Shown: positions 17,631 to 27,277, counted from the stretch's first letter. The stretch is 64,000 nucleotides of DNA from Conexibacter arvalis (GCF_014199525.1 NZ_JACHNU010000002.1:602147-666146), one strand, 5' to 3'. Numbers and translations: made by a program. Notes: generated by a model from the sequence alone, not told the origin.

Positions 17631-18056
17631 GTGAGGACGACGGTCAACTTGGCGGTGCTCGGTCTCGTGATCGAGCGTCCGAGCTACGGATACGAGCTGA
17701 GCAGGCGGCTCCAGACGCGCTTCGGCGACCTGCTCGCCGTCAGCCGCTCGCACGTCTACGGAGCGCTCGACGCGCTCCAGCGCGGCGGGCTGATCGAGCC
17801 GCTGCCGGCGCCCCCGGCCGCCGAGCCGGTGCGCCAGCCGAAGGTCCACTACCGCGCGACCGCCGCCGGCGAGCGCGCCTTCGCCGCGTGGGTCGTCGAG
17901 GAGCTCGGCGAGCATGCCCGCCGCGCGCGGCTGCTCGGCGCCGTCGCGGAGCTGGGCGGCGGCCGCGACGAGGAAGCTGCCGGCGCGATCGCGGCGCTCG
18001 TCGCCTCCTACGAGCGCGCGTGGGAGCGGTTCGGGCCGGTCGTGAACGGCCGTTGA
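17631..18056 (+). CDS. PadR-family transcriptional regulator
   Basis: A 141-residue regulator with the PadR winged-helix opening NLAVLGLVIERPSYGYEL (6-23) and the wing region VSRSHVYGALDALQRGGLIEP, followed by a short C-terminal dimerisation helix. PadR proteins repress efflux or detoxification genes and release DNA on ligand binding. A GTG start is used. No transporter is adjacent; downstream lies the convergent spermidine-synthase-like gene, so the target is not evident from position. Confidence 0.9.
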   Translation: MRTTVNLAVLGLVIERPSYGYELSRRLQTRFGDLLAVSRSHVYGALDALQRGGLIEPLPAPPAAEPVRQPKVHYRATAAGERAFAAWVVEELGEHARRARLLGAVAELGGGRDEEAAGAIAALVASYERAWERFGPVVNGR

Positions 18057-18138
18057 GCGGCGACGGCGCGGCGACCGCTCCGGCCGCCCGCCTGACACGC
18101 AGCACGCCGCGCGACGCGTCGCCCGCCCGCCCGGCCGC

Positions 18139-19650
18139 TCAGCGCTCGCCGGAGGCGGCGACCTCGACGATCGAGGCGTCGATCAGCCACTCGACCGGCG
18201 CGACGTCGTCGGTGTAGACGCGCCCGCCGCTCAGCCCCGGTTCGATCCGCCCGGCGGTCGCGGCCGCGACCGGGCGCAGCTCGGCGGGCAGGTCGGGGAT
18301 CGCGCGGCGCAGCGTCTCGGCCGAGATCGGCGCGTCGCTCGCCATCGCGACCGTGTTGACCGCCTGGCTCGGGTCGCGCACGACGGTCGTGAAGACGTCG
18401 CGCATCGTCGCCGTCAGCACCTCCTCCAGCGCGTCGGAGGACTCCGGGTGGCCGATGTTGACGAGCACGACCCCGCCCGGGTTGAGCCGCTCCTGCGCGA
18501 GCTCGAAGAACTCGCGCGTGGCGAGGTAGAACGGCACGTACGGCTGGCGGTAGGCGTCGACGAAGATCGCGTCCCATCTGCGGTCGGAGGCGCGCAGGAA
18601 CGGCCGCGCGTCGGCGGTGTGCAGGTGGACGTTCGGCGCGTTCTCCCTGTTGAGGTCGAACAGCGTCCCGGCGATCTCGTTCAGCGCGCCGTCGAGCTCG
18701 ACTCCGTCGACGCGCGTCTGCGGGAAGTAGTGGCCGTACTGGCGCGCGGTCGTGCCGGCGGCGTTGCCGAGGATCAGCACCGATCTCGGCGGCGTCCCGT
18801 CCGGCCGCGCGGCGATCGGCAGCGTCAGGAACTCGTCCCAGTAGTTGCCAGTCAGCATCCTGTGCGGCGAGTAGACCGAGTGGACGGCCTGGCCCTCGTT
18901 CAGCTCCAGGCGGCGGTCGCCGTCGGGCTCCTCGATCACGCGGGCGTACTGGTAGAGCGTCTCCTTCTCCCAGATCACCTTGCCGTTCTCGACCGCCTTG
19001 ACGGTCCCGACCGGCAGCGCCATCAGCAAGGCGATCGCGACCGGCGCGAGCGCCCAGCGGCGGCTGCGCAGCGCCGCGACGCCGACGATCGCGAGCGCGA
19101 TCGCGTAGAGCAGGAAGGTGCGGCGCGTGCCGAGGAAGGGGATCAGCAGCAGCGAGCTGAGGAAGGTGCCGGCGAGCGAGCCGAGCGTCGAGATCGCGTA
19201 CAGGCGGCCGACGACGCTGCCGGCCTCCTCGACGCTGGAGACGGTCAGCTTGACCGTGTACGGCGACACCGTCCCGAGCACGATCATCGGCACCGCCAGC
19301 AGCACCAGCACGGCCAGCAGCGAGCCGACGAAGGCGCCGGCCGAGACGGTGTCGAGCGCGTCGACGGAGACGTGCAGGAACGGGCCGGCGAAGAACGGCA
19401 GCACCGCGAACATCGCCGCCGCGACGAGCAGGATCTGGCCCAGCCGTCTCAGCGACGGGTCGCGGTCGGCCAATCTGCCGCCGAGCCAGTAGCCGACCGA
19501 CAGCGCGACCAGCACGACGCCGATCGTGTTGGCCCAGATCAGCGTCGAGTCGCCGAACCACGGCGCCATCAGCCGCGCGGCGGCGATCTCCCCGCCGAGG
19601 GAGGCGGAGCCGGCGACGAAGGTGAGCGCGTAGATGCGGCGAAGGGGCAC
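18139..19650 (-). CDS. membrane-fused spermidine-synthase-like protein
   Basis: A 503-residue two-part protein. Residues 1 to about 225 hold a series of hydrophobic membrane segments (for example TLIWANTIGVVLVALSVGYW and LLAVLVLLAVPMIVLGTVSP). The C-terminal half is a spermidine/spermine-synthase fold methyltransferase-like domain with VLILGNAAG (SAM-type glycine loop), GVELDGAL and FVDAYRQPY. Proteins of this architecture are usually annotated as fused MFS/spermidine synthase and are not proven to make polyamines. A polyamine link is attractive because amine-catabolism genes lie elsewhere in the window, but that is inference. A GTG start is used; the gene diverges from bioA with 53 bases between starts. 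Confidence 0.88.
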   Translation of the reverse strand: MPLRRIYALTFVAGSASLGGEIAAARLMAPWFGDSTLIWANTIGVVLVALSVGYWLGGRLADRDPSLRRLGQILLVAAAMFAVLPFFAGPFLHVSVDALDTVSAGAFVGSLLAVLVLLAVPMIVLGTVSPYTVKLTVSSVEEAGSVVGRLYAISTLGSLAGTFLSSLLLIPFLGTRRTFLLYAIALAIVGVAALRSRRWALAPVAIALLMALPVGTVKAVENGKVIWEKETLYQYARVIEEPDGDRRLELNEGQAVHSVYSPHRMLTGNYWDEFLTLPIAARPDGTPPRSVLILGNAAGTTARQYGHYFPQTRVDGVELDGALNEIAGTLFDLNRENAPNVHLHTADARPFLRASDRRWDAIFVDAYRQPYVPFYLATREFFELAQERLNPGGVVLVNIGHPESSDALEEVLTATMRDVFTTVVRDPSQAVNTVAMASDAPISAETLRRAIPDLPAELRPVAAATAGRIEPGLSGGRVYTDDVAPVEWLIDASIVEVAASGER

Positions 19651-19703
19651 GCTGGCCGGAAGCGTAGATGGTCCCGTCCGCGGACGTCCGTAGCGTCCGC
19701 GCC

Positions 19704-21047
19704 ATGGAGACCGCAGAGCTGGCCGCGCTCGACCGCGAGGTGCTGTGGCATCCCTTCACGCAGCAGCTCGGCTGGAGCGAGGAGGCGGCGCCGATCATCG
19801 CCCGCGCCGAGGGCGCGACGCTCTTCGACACCGACGGCAACGCCTACATCGACGGCGTCTCGTCGCTGTGGTGCAACGTCCACGGCCACCGCCATCCCGC
19901 GATCGACGCCGCGATCCGGGCGCAGCTCGACCGCGTCGCGCACACGACGATGCTCGGCCTCTCCCACCCGCCGGCGATCGAGCTGGCGCGGCGGCTGCGC
20001 GACCTGGCGCCGGCGGGGCTGACGCGCGTCTTCTACTCCGACAGCGGCTCGACGGCCGTCGAGATCGCGGTGAAGATGGCGTTCCAGTGGTGGGCGCAGC
20101 GGGGCGAGCCGGCGCGCACGCGCTTCGTCTGCCTCGAGAACGCGTACCACGGCGACACGCTCGGCTCGGTCTCGGTCGGCGGGATCGACCTCTTCCACTC
20201 CCGCTACCGGCCGCTGCTGTTCGACGCGCTCCGGGTCGCGGCCGGCGACGCCGAGGCGCTCGAGCGGACGCTGGCGCGGCACGGCGCCGAGGTCGCCGCC
20301 GTGATCGTCGAGCCGCTCGTGCAGGGCGCGGCCGGGATGCTGCTGCAGCCGCCGGGCTACCTGCGCGCCGTGCGGGAGCTGTGCGACCGCCACGGCGTGC
20401 TGCTGATCTGCGACGAGGTCGCGACCGGCTTCGGGCGCACCGGCCGCATGTTCGCGTGCGAGCACGAGCAGGTCTCGCCCGACCTGATGTGCGTCGCGAA
20501 GGGGCTGACCGGCGGCTACCTGCCGCTTGCAGCGACGCTCGCGACCGAGGCGATCCACGACGGCTTCCTCGGTGCCCACGCCGACTACCGCACCTTCTTC
20601 CACGGCCACACCTACACCGGCAACCCGCTCGCGTGCGCCGCCGCGCTGGCGACGCTCGAGCTGTTCGACTCCGAGCGCACGCTCGAGATGCTGCAGCCGA
20701 AGATCGTTCTGCTGGAGCGGGAGCTGGCGGCGCGCGTGGCGCCGCTGGAGGCGGTCGCCGAGATCCGCCAGCGCGGCTTCATGGTCGGGATCGAGCTGGC
20801 CGGCTTCGACCCCGCGCTGCGGACCGGCCACCGGGTGACGCTGGCCGCCCGCCGACGCGGCGCGATCGTCCGCCCGCTCGGCGACGTCGTCGTGCTGATG
20901 CCGCCGCTGTCGATCGCGCCGGAGCAGCTGCGACGGCTCGTCGAGATCACGGCGGGCGCGATCGCGCAGGCGACCGCGGGCGCGACCGCGGACGGCGGCG
21001 CGGGAAGCCGGGGCGGGAGCGCCGGTCGTCCGGCGCCCGTCGCCTAG
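19704..21047 (+). CDS. bioA: adenosylmethionine-8-amino-7-oxononanoate aminotransferase
   Basis: A 447-residue class III PLP aminotransferase that uses SAM as amino donor to make 7,8-diaminononanoate. BioA-specific features are the N-terminal WHPFTQ, the SLWCNVHGHRHP block and YSDSGSTAVEIAVKMA. The Schiff-base lysine is Lys266 in CVAKGLTGGYLP, and the EVATGFGRTG motif is present. It supplies the biotin step missing from the bioBFD cluster 5 kb upstream. The C-terminus is followed almost at once (1-base gap) by the stop of the convergent rubredoxin gene. Confidence 0.96.
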   Translation: METAELAALDREVLWHPFTQQLGWSEEAAPIIARAEGATLFDTDGNAYIDGVSSLWCNVHGHRHPAIDAAIRAQLDRVAHTTMLGLSHPPAIELARRLRDLAPAGLTRVFYSDSGSTAVEIAVKMAFQWWAQRGEPARTRFVCLENAYHGDTLGSVSVGGIDLFHSRYRPLLFDALRVAAGDAEALERTLARHGAEVAAVIVEPLVQGAAGMLLQPPGYLRAVRELCDRHGVLLICDEVATGFGRTGRMFACEHEQVSPDLMCVAKGLTGGYLPLAATLATEAIHDGFLGAHADYRTFFHGHTYTGNPLACAAALATLELFDSERTLEMLQPKIVLLERELAARVAPLEAVAEIRQRGFMVGIELAGFDPALRTGHRVTLAARRRGAIVRPLGDVVVLMPPLSIAPEQLRRLVEITAGAIAQATAGATADGGAGSRGGSAGRPAPVA

Positions 21048-21048
21048 A

Positions 21049-21231
21049 TCAGTCCTCGTACGGGACGAAGTCGCGCTTGCGAGCGCCGCAGACGGGACAG
21101 AACCAGGTCTCCGGGATGTCCTCGAAGGCGGTGCCTGCCGGGATCCCGCCGTCCGGGTCGCCGTCCTCCGGGTCGTAGATGAAGCCGCAGGACTCGCAGA
21201 TCCACTTCTGGGAGGTCTGAGTTGTGCTCAT
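21049..21231 (-). CDS. rubredoxin
   Basis: A 60-residue protein with the two iron-binding knuckles ICESCGF (Cys12, Cys15) and FCPVCGA (Cys45, Cys48) that hold a single Fe(Cys)4 centre. The internal DPEDGDPDGGIPAGTAFEDIPETW matches rubredoxins throughout. It is a small cytoplasmic electron carrier, often serving alkane hydroxylases or oxygen-defence enzymes; no such partner is adjacent. Confidence 0.97.
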   Translation of the reverse strand: MSTTQTSQKWICESCGFIYDPEDGDPDGGIPAGTAFEDIPETWFCPVCGARKRDFVPYED

Positions 21232-21284
21232 GCCGACACGGTACCGCGCACGTTGGGGGCGGACATCTAGGTAGGGTGCGCCGC

Positions 21285-21950
21285 ATGGAACGCCACCCCG
21301 GACTCGGCCCCGGCGAGGAGGTCAACCCCGGCCCGACGGTCGCGCCGCGCGTCGCGGCGTCGGCGATCGTCGTCCGCGACGGCGACGGCGGGCTGGAGGT
21401 GCTGCTCGTCCAGCGCACGCAGAGCGCCCGCTTCATGGCCGGCGTCTGGGTCTTCCCCGGCGGCTCGGTCGACCCGGCCGACTACGCCAGCGACGATCCC
21501 GAGGGGCTCCACTTCGCGCTGCGCGCCGCCGCCGTGCGCGAGGTCGCCGAGGAGGCCGGGATCCGCCTCGACGGCGCCGACCAGCTCGTCCCGTTCTCGC
21601 GCTGGATCACGCCGGCCCACCTGATGACCCGCTTCGACACGTGGTTCTTCGTCGCGCCGGCGCCGTGGCGCGCCGAGGCGAGAGTCGACGGCGAGGAGTG
21701 CGTCGACTTCCGCTGGACGACGCCGGCCGCCGCGCTCGCCGAGCACGCCGCCGGCGGGCTGCCGCTCGTCTTCCCGACGATCAAGCACCTCGAGCAGCTG
21801 CGCGCCTTCGGCTCGGTCGACGCGCTGGTCGCGCACAGCCTCGAGAGCGAGGTCCACCCGATCGAGCCGCGGATCGTGATGGTGAGAGACGAGCCGCACG
21901 TGCTGCTGCCGGGCGATCCCGGCTACGAGAGCGCGGGGCGCACGGCCTGA
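21285..21950 (+). CDS. NUDIX hydrolase
   Basis: A 221-residue NUDIX protein. The box is recognisable as FPGGSVDPADY ... AAVREVAEEAGI, with an insertion between the glycine and the REVAEEAG part, as in the NUDT7/19-like CoA-diphosphatase-type members, and a downstream WITP motif. It hydrolyses a nucleoside-diphosphate derivative; CoA or NAD-type substrates are plausible but unproven. I chose the ATG at 21285; an upstream in-frame ATG at 21222 overlaps the rubredoxin promoter region. The next gene begins four bases after the stop. Confidence 0.87.
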   Translation: MERHPGLGPGEEVNPGPTVAPRVAASAIVVRDGDGGLEVLLVQRTQSARFMAGVWVFPGGSVDPADYASDDPEGLHFALRAAAVREVAEEAGIRLDGADQLVPFSRWITPAHLMTRFDTWFFVAPAPWRAEARVDGEECVDFRWTTPAAALAEHAAGGLPLVFPTIKHLEQLRAFGSVDALVAHSLESEVHPIEPRIVMVRDEPHVLLPGDPGYESAGRTA

Positions 21951-21954
21951 TCCG

Positions 21955-22977
21955 ATGGCCGGCGCGGGGCTCACGGTCGCCGTCACCGGCCCCACGGGAG
22001 ACGTCGGGCGCGCCCTCATGCGGGCGCTCGAGCGCAGCCGCGACGTGAGGCGCGTGAAGGCGCTCGGCCGCCGCCAGATCGATCCGGCCGCCGAAGGCTG
22101 GCGCAAGACCGACTACCTGCGCGGCGACGTGCTCGACCGCGACGCGGTCGCCGAGCTGGTCGACGGCGCCGACGTCGTCGTCCACCTCGCCTTCGCGATC
22201 ATGGGCGCGCCGGGCGAGCGCGGGCGCGAGGTCAACCTGACCGGCTCGCGCAACGTCTTCTCGGCCGCGGTGCGCGCCGGTGCCAGACGGCTCGTCTACA
22301 CCTCGTCGGTCGCCGCATACGGCTTCCACGACGACAACCCGCCGCTGCTGAGAGAGGATTTGCGCCCGCGCGGGACCGACGCGCACGCCTACTCGAAGGC
22401 GAAGGCCGAGGTCGAGCGGCTGCTGGCCGAGACGACCGTCGGCAGCGCGACCGAGGTCTACGTCTTCCGGCCGTGCATCGTCGCCGGGCCCGACGCGCTG
22501 ATGCTGATCGGCAACATCCCCTACGTCCAGCTCGGCGACCGCATGCCGTCGGCGGTCTGGCGGCTGCTCGACGCCGTGCCGGTGCTCAAGCCGGTGATCC
22601 CCGACAACGGCATCTCGTTCCAGCTGGTCCACCACGACGACGTCGCGAGCGCGCTGCGCGCCGCGGTGCTCGGCAGGGGCGGAGGCGGCGTCTACAACCT
22701 CGCCGCGCACGGCACGCTGACGATGCGCGACCTCGCCGACGACCTCGGCTGGTACTCGATCCCGGTGCCGGAGCTGGCCGTCGACGTCGCCGCCGAGATG
22801 GCGACGCGGCTGCCGTTCGTGCCCGAGGACGCGCAGTGGCTCAACGCGCTGCGCGTGCCGATGCTGATGGACGTCTCGAAGGCCGAGCGCGAGCTGAGAT
22901 GGCGGCCGAGACACGGTGTGCGCGAGACCTTGCGGGCGACGATCGCCGAGGCGCGCGCCGCGCAGCTGCTGCGCTAG
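21955..22977 (+). CDS. NAD-dependent epimerase/dehydratase family protein
   Basis: A 340-residue extended SDR. The N-terminal dinucleotide motif is a TGPTGDVG variant (11-18), a YTSSVAAYG strand follows, and the catalytic pair is Tyr146/Lys150 in HAYSKAKAE. Proteins of this kind act on nucleotide sugars, steroids or dihydroflavonol-like substrates; this one lacks clear signs of a sugar-nucleotide site. It starts four bases after the NUDIX stop and is followed within 11 bases by an aldo/keto reductase, so the three probably form one transcript. Confidence 0.87.
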   Translation: MAGAGLTVAVTGPTGDVGRALMRALERSRDVRRVKALGRRQIDPAAEGWRKTDYLRGDVLDRDAVAELVDGADVVVHLAFAIMGAPGERGREVNLTGSRNVFSAAVRAGARRLVYTSSVAAYGFHDDNPPLLREDLRPRGTDAHAYSKAKAEVERLLAETTVGSATEVYVFRPCIVAGPDALMLIGNIPYVQLGDRMPSAVWRLLDAVPVLKPVIPDNGISFQLVHHDDVASALRAAVLGRGGGGVYNLAAHGTLTMRDLADDLGWYSIPVPELAVDVAAEMATRLPFVPEDAQWLNALRVPMLMDVSKAERELRWRPRHGVRETLRATIAEARAAQLLR

Positions 22978-22987
22978 CGTCTTCCCC

Positions 22988-24136
22988 ATGCCCCACCCCA
23001 CCCGGACCGCGATCGGCACCTGGAGCGGCGGCCGCTTCATGCACTTCGGCGAGCCGCTCGACGACGAGCGCCTGCTGGCGCTACTGCGGCCCGACCCGAT
23101 CTCGTCCGGCGCCGGGATCCACACCGTGCTGACCGCGGACGCCTACGGCGCCGGCGACGCCGACCGCCTGCTCGGCCGGGCGCTGACTGGGCTCAGACGC
23201 GACGACTACGTGCTCGTCGGCGCCGTCGGCCACGACTTCTACGACGGCGAGCGCGAGGGCGCGAAGGGCTTCCCCCGCTTCACCGACCCGCGCCTGCGGC
23301 GCGAGGACGACTACGCCGGCTACCTGCGGCGCGCGACCGAGGCGTCGCTGGAGCGCTGCGGCGTCGACCGCTTCGACCTGCTGCTGCTGCACAACCCCGA
23401 CCAGACCGGATATCGAAGCGAGGCGGTCTGGGACGGGATGGCCGCGCTGCGCGACGCCGGCCTGACCGACCTGATCGGCGTCGCCCCCGGCCCTGCCAAC
23501 GGCTTCACGCTCGACCTGATCGACTGCTTCGAGCGCTACGGCGACCGCATCGACTGGGCGATGGTGATCCTCAACCCGCTTGAGCCGTGGCCCGGCGAGC
23601 TGGTCCTGCCGGCGGCGGAGAGACACGGCGTCAGAGTGCTCACGCGCGTCGTCGACTACGGCGGCCTCTTCGGCGGCGACCTGACCGACCCCGGCACGCT
23701 CGGCGAGCGCGACCACCGCAAGTTCCGCCCGGCCGGCTGGGTCGAGCGGGGCCTGGAGCGGATCGCGCGGATGGAGGCGATCGCCGCCCGCCACGACCTG
23801 ACGCCGCTCCAGCTCGCCTGCCAGTGGAACCTCGCCCACGGCCCGGTCGAGTCGGTCGTGCCGACGCTCGTGCAGGAGGCCGGCTCCGACGCCAAGCCGG
23901 TCGAGGCCAAGCGCGCCGAGCTGGCGGCGCTGCCGCCCGAGAACCGCCTCACCGATGGCGAGGTCGAGGAGATCCGGGCGATCGGCGACAACGCCGGCTC
24001 GATGGCGCTGAAGGGCGCGGCCGTCGACCACGCCGGCCCGGCCCTCCCCGACCGCTGGGAGATCGACGCCCCCCTCTCCCAGCTCGCCGCGCGCTGGTCG
24101 ATCGACCCCGCGCGCGACCTCGCCAAGAGCGCGTGA
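22988..24136 (+). CDS. aldo/keto reductase family protein
   Basis: A 382-residue protein with the (beta/alpha)8 aldo/keto-reductase layout: the Asp and Tyr of the tetrad are in TADAYGAGDADRLLG (about residues 49-63), the active-site His in LLLLHNPDQ, and the C-terminal NADPH-binding part follows. It uses NADPH to reduce a carbonyl, or the reverse. The C-terminus is somewhat longer than the ~320-residue norm. It contains a CTA leucine codon near 23079, which is rare in this DNA and of interest because of the UAG-anticodon tRNA described below. It is third in the NUDIX-epimerase-reductase run. Confidence 0.87.
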   Translation: MPHPTRTAIGTWSGGRFMHFGEPLDDERLLALLRPDPISSGAGIHTVLTADAYGAGDADRLLGRALTGLRRDDYVLVGAVGHDFYDGEREGAKGFPRFTDPRLRREDDYAGYLRRATEASLERCGVDRFDLLLLHNPDQTGYRSEAVWDGMAALRDAGLTDLIGVAPGPANGFTLDLIDCFERYGDRIDWAMVILNPLEPWPGELVLPAAERHGVRVLTRVVDYGGLFGGDLTDPGTLGERDHRKFRPAGWVERGLERIARMEAIAARHDLTPLQLACQWNLAHGPVESVVPTLVQEAGSDAKPVEAKRAELAALPPENRLTDGEVEEIRAIGDNAGSMALKGAAVDHAGPALPDRWEIDAPLSQLAARWSIDPARDLAKSA

Positions 24137-24139
24137 ACG

Positions 24140-24160
24140 GTTGCGGCACGCCGCCGCAAC
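24140..24160. promoter_or_regulatory. short inverted repeat after the reductase gene
   Basis: GTTGCGG and CCGCAAC form perfect 7-bp arms around CACGCCG, four bases after the reductase stop and 17 bases before the next start. It may be a transcript-end hairpin or an operator of the secreted-protein gene; nothing decides between them. Confidence 0.4.
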
Positions 24161-24176
24161 GACCACACTGACGTGC

Positions 24177-25205
24177 ATGCGCCAGATTCCTGCCTTCGCC
24201 GTCGCGCTCACCGCGGCCGTCGCGACGTCGCTCGCCGCCGCGCCCGCCGCCCCCGCGAGCGAGCCTCTCCCCGAGGTCGGCTGCTGGGCCGGCGCGCCGA
24301 GCGGCGTGCCCTCGCTCGGCCCCGGCTACGACGCAGGCCTGCAGGTCGTCAGCGTGATCGGCTCCCGCGACGGCATCCGCGAGGGCGTCGCCTCCGAGAG
24401 ACGCCTCGCGGCGCTGCTCGGCGACCAGTTCGCCGGCGTCTGGGTGGCGCCCTGGCATGACGGCTGGCGCGTCGGCCTCGCGCCCGGCCCGCTCGACCCC
24501 GACGCGGCGAGAGCCGCGATCGCCGCGCAGCTGCTGTCGCAGGCGCCGGCGCCGCTGGCCGCGGCCGCGGCGGCGGCGCTGCGCGTCGTCCCGCAGCCCT
24601 TCTCCCACGCCGCGCTGGAGGCGACGCGCGACCAGGTCGCCGCGCTGCTGACGGCGCCCGGCGCGCCGCACGCGGGCGGGTTCGGCGTCGGCTGCGACGA
24701 GCACGACGGCGCGATCCGCGTGCTCGTGTGGCTGTGGGACGAGAGCAGCGCGGCCGACGAGGCGGCGATCCGCGCGCTGGTCGCGCCGTTCGGCGAGCAT
24801 GTCGCGATCGTGCGCAGGGCCGGCGGCAGCCCGCGCCCGGCGCCCGCGACGGTCCTGGCGCCGACGGGCGCGGCGACGAGCCCGACGGCCCCGCCCGTCG
24901 CCGTCGTGGGCCGGCGCGCGATCCGCACCGGCGCGACCGTGCGCGTGCGGATCGCCTGCCCCCGCACGGCCGGCTCCGCCTGCGCCGGCGCGCTCGCGCT
25001 GCGCTGGCGGCCGCGCGGCGCGACGCGGCCGCGCATGCTCGGCAGACGCGCCGTCGCGCGGCTCGCGCCCGGTGTCGAGCGGACGGTCGCGCTTCGGCTC
25101 CGCACCCGCGCGCGCCGCGCCCTCGCTGCGCGCCCAGCGGCGCTGGAGGCGGTCGTGACCGGCGCCGGGACGACGCCGCGGATCGTGCGTCTGCGCCTGC
25201 GCTGA
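24177..25205 (+). CDS. secreted hypothetical protein
   Basis: A 342-residue exported protein without a recognised family. The signal peptide is IPAFAVALTAAVATSLAAA with a likely cut after an Ala-rich stretch near residue 25. The middle part has a GCWAG motif and paired cysteines; the last 110 residues are an Arg/Ala-rich beta-type domain (VRVRIACPRTAGSACAGALALRW, TVALRLRTRARRAL) of the kind found at the C-terminus of many secreted Thermoleophilia proteins. An ATG 36 bases upstream is in frame but overlaps the hairpin. Function unknown. Confidence 0.68.
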   Translation: MRQIPAFAVALTAAVATSLAAAPAAPASEPLPEVGCWAGAPSGVPSLGPGYDAGLQVVSVIGSRDGIREGVASERRLAALLGDQFAGVWVAPWHDGWRVGLAPGPLDPDAARAAIAAQLLSQAPAPLAAAAAAALRVVPQPFSHAALEATRDQVAALLTAPGAPHAGGFGVGCDEHDGAIRVLVWLWDESSAADEAAIRALVAPFGEHVAIVRRAGGSPRPAPATVLAPTGAATSPTAPPVAVVGRRAIRTGATVRVRIACPRTAGSACAGALALRWRPRGATRPRMLGRRAVARLAPGVERTVALRLRTRARRALAARPAALEAVVTGAGTTPRIVRLRLR

Positions 25206-25263
25206 GCGCGCAGCGCGGTGCCGAGCAGGCGCCCCGCTCCAAGCGCCGGCGCGGCGTGCGATC

Positions 25264-27204
25264 CTACAGCGCCCCGCCCTCGCCCTCGATCACGTGCATG
25301 ATCGCGTTGATGAGGGCGAGGTGGGTGAACGCCTGGGGGTAGTTGCCGAGCTGGCGGCCGCTGTGGGGGTCGAGCTCCTCGGCGTAGAGCTTCAGCGGCG
25401 AGGCGTTGGCGAGCAGTCTCTCCAGCAGCGCCTTCGCGCGACGGTGCTCGCCGATCTCCTCCAGCGCCGCGACCAGCCAGAAGGAGCAGATCAGGAACGA
25501 GCCCTCCTCGCCGTGGAGCCCGTCGTCGGTCTCCTCGGTTCTGTAGCGCAGCACGAAGCCGTGGACGGTCAGCTCCTTCGCGATCGCGCGCACGGTCGCG
25601 CGGACGCGCTCGTCGTCGGGCGGCAGGAAGCGCACGAGCGGGATCAGCAGGACCGAGGCGTCGAGCGCGTCGGTCTCGTAGTGCTGGCGGAAGATGCCGT
25701 CGCGGACGCCGTGCTCGAGGATGTCGGCCTTGATCTGGTCGGCGATCGCCTGCCACTCGGCCGCCAGGCCCGGCTCGCCGTGGATCTCGGCCAGCCGCGC
25801 GCCGCGGTCGAGCGCGACCCAGCACATCAGCTTCGAGGAGACGTAGTGGCGCGGGGCGCCGCGCGCCTCCCAGATCCCCTGGTCGGGCCGGTCCCAGACG
25901 TCGATCGCGCAGCGGACCTGCGCCTCCAGCACCGGCCACAGCCGCTGCGGCAGGTGGCCGCGCGCCTTCGTGTGCAGGTAGACCGAGTCGAGCACCGCGC
26001 CGAAGACGTCGTTCTGCCTCTGGTCGAAGGCGCCGTTGCCGATCCGCACCGGCCGCGCGCCCTCGTAGCCGGTGAGGTGGTCGAGCGTCGACTCGGTCAG
26101 CTCCTTCTCGCCGCCGATGCCGTACATGATCTGCAGCGAGCCGTCCTCGTTGCGCGGCACGTCGGCGACGAACTGCATGAAGTCGTCGGCCTCCCAGTCG
26201 AGGCCGAGCGCGTGCAGGCCCCACAGCGTGAAGGTCGCGTCGCGCATCCACGTGTAGCGGTAGTCCCAGTTGCGCTCGCCGCCGGGCGATTCCGGCAGCG
26301 AGGTCGTCAGCGCCGCGACCAGCGCGCCGGTCGGCGCGTAGGTCAGACCCTTCAGCACCAGCGCCGAGCGCTGCAGGTGGACCCGCCACGGGTGGTCGGG
26401 GAAGTGGCCGTCGTCGAGCCAGTCGCGCCAGAAGTGCGAGGTGCGCGCGAGCATCGCGCTCGCCTGCTCCGCCGTGCTCGGGCCGTGCAGGTCGTGCGCC
26501 CACGACAGCGCGACGTACCGCGTCTCGCCCTCCTGCAGCGTGTGACGGGCGCGGGCGCGGTTGCCCTCGATGCCGATCCGCAGGTCGCTCATCAGCCGCA
26601 GCGAGCCGGTGTGGTGGTGGGCGTCGACGGCGTCGTAGCCGTCGCCGACGACCGTCCACTCGGCCGGCTCGCGCGCGTAGTCGAACATCGGCTCGCAGAT
26701 CATCTCGATCTGCACGCTGCCCTGGATGCACTCGATCGTCCGCACGAGCACGTGCTCGGCGTCCTCGTCGGTCGGCGGCCGCGTACGGGTGCCGTCGATG
26801 CCGTTGTGCTCGCCCCACGGGCCGATCGCGAGCGCGTCGCGCACGACGACCCAGCCCGACTGCGTCATCCACGTCGTCTCGACGATCATCGTCCCGGGCT
26901 CGTACCGCCGGGCGCCGGGGACGGTCGTCCCGTAGGGCCCGAGCCGGAAGCCGCCGGCGCCGCGGTCGAGCAGGCAGCCGAAGACGCTCGGGGCGTCGAA
27001 GCGCGGCGCGCACAGCCACTCGATCGTCCCGTCGGGCGCGATCAGCGCGCCGGTGTGGCAGTCGGAGATGAAGGCGTAGTCGCCGATCGGCGGGAACGGC
27101 GAGCTGGCCGGCTCGCGGCGCCGCCGGGCGTTCGCGCGCGGGCGCCTTCTCGGCGGCGTGCGCTGGCCGGTGCGCGCTCTCCTCGCGGGTGCCGTCTCGC
27201 TCAT
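25264..27204 (-). CDS. glycoside hydrolase family 15 protein (glucoamylase/trehalase type)
   Basis: A 646-residue GH15 protein with an Arg-rich N-terminal 35 residues, then the N-terminal beta domain (PPIGDYAFISDCHTGALI, WLCAPRFDAPSVF) and the (alpha/alpha)6 catalytic domain with the family block NWDYRYTWMRDATFTL (about 300-315) and YPQAFTHLALINA near the end. Actinobacterial relatives are often trehalases acting on trehalose, others glucoamylases; the sequence alone does not decide. There is no signal peptide, so it is probably cytoplasmic, which favours trehalose or storage-glucan turnover. Confidence 0.93.
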   Translation of the reverse strand: MSETAPARRARTGQRTPPRRRPRANARRRREPASSPFPPIGDYAFISDCHTGALIAPDGTIEWLCAPRFDAPSVFGCLLDRGAGGFRLGPYGTTVPGARRYEPGTMIVETTWMTQSGWVVVRDALAIGPWGEHNGIDGTRTRPPTDEDAEHVLVRTIECIQGSVQIEMICEPMFDYAREPAEWTVVGDGYDAVDAHHHTGSLRLMSDLRIGIEGNRARARHTLQEGETRYVALSWAHDLHGPSTAEQASAMLARTSHFWRDWLDDGHFPDHPWRVHLQRSALVLKGLTYAPTGALVAALTTSLPESPGGERNWDYRYTWMRDATFTLWGLHALGLDWEADDFMQFVADVPRNEDGSLQIMYGIGGEKELTESTLDHLTGYEGARPVRIGNGAFDQRQNDVFGAVLDSVYLHTKARGHLPQRLWPVLEAQVRCAIDVWDRPDQGIWEARGAPRHYVSSKLMCWVALDRGARLAEIHGEPGLAAEWQAIADQIKADILEHGVRDGIFRQHYETDALDASVLLIPLVRFLPPDDERVRATVRAIAKELTVHGFVLRYRTEETDDGLHGEEGSFLICSFWLVAALEEIGEHRRAKALLERLLANASPLKLYAEELDPHSGRQLGNYPQAFTHLALINAIMHVIEGEGGAL

Positions 27205-27277
27205 CCGGTCGCTCCTCTCCGCCGCTCTCCGCCTGCCGTCACCTGCATGCTTGCACGCGCGGGAGCCGGCGAGGGAC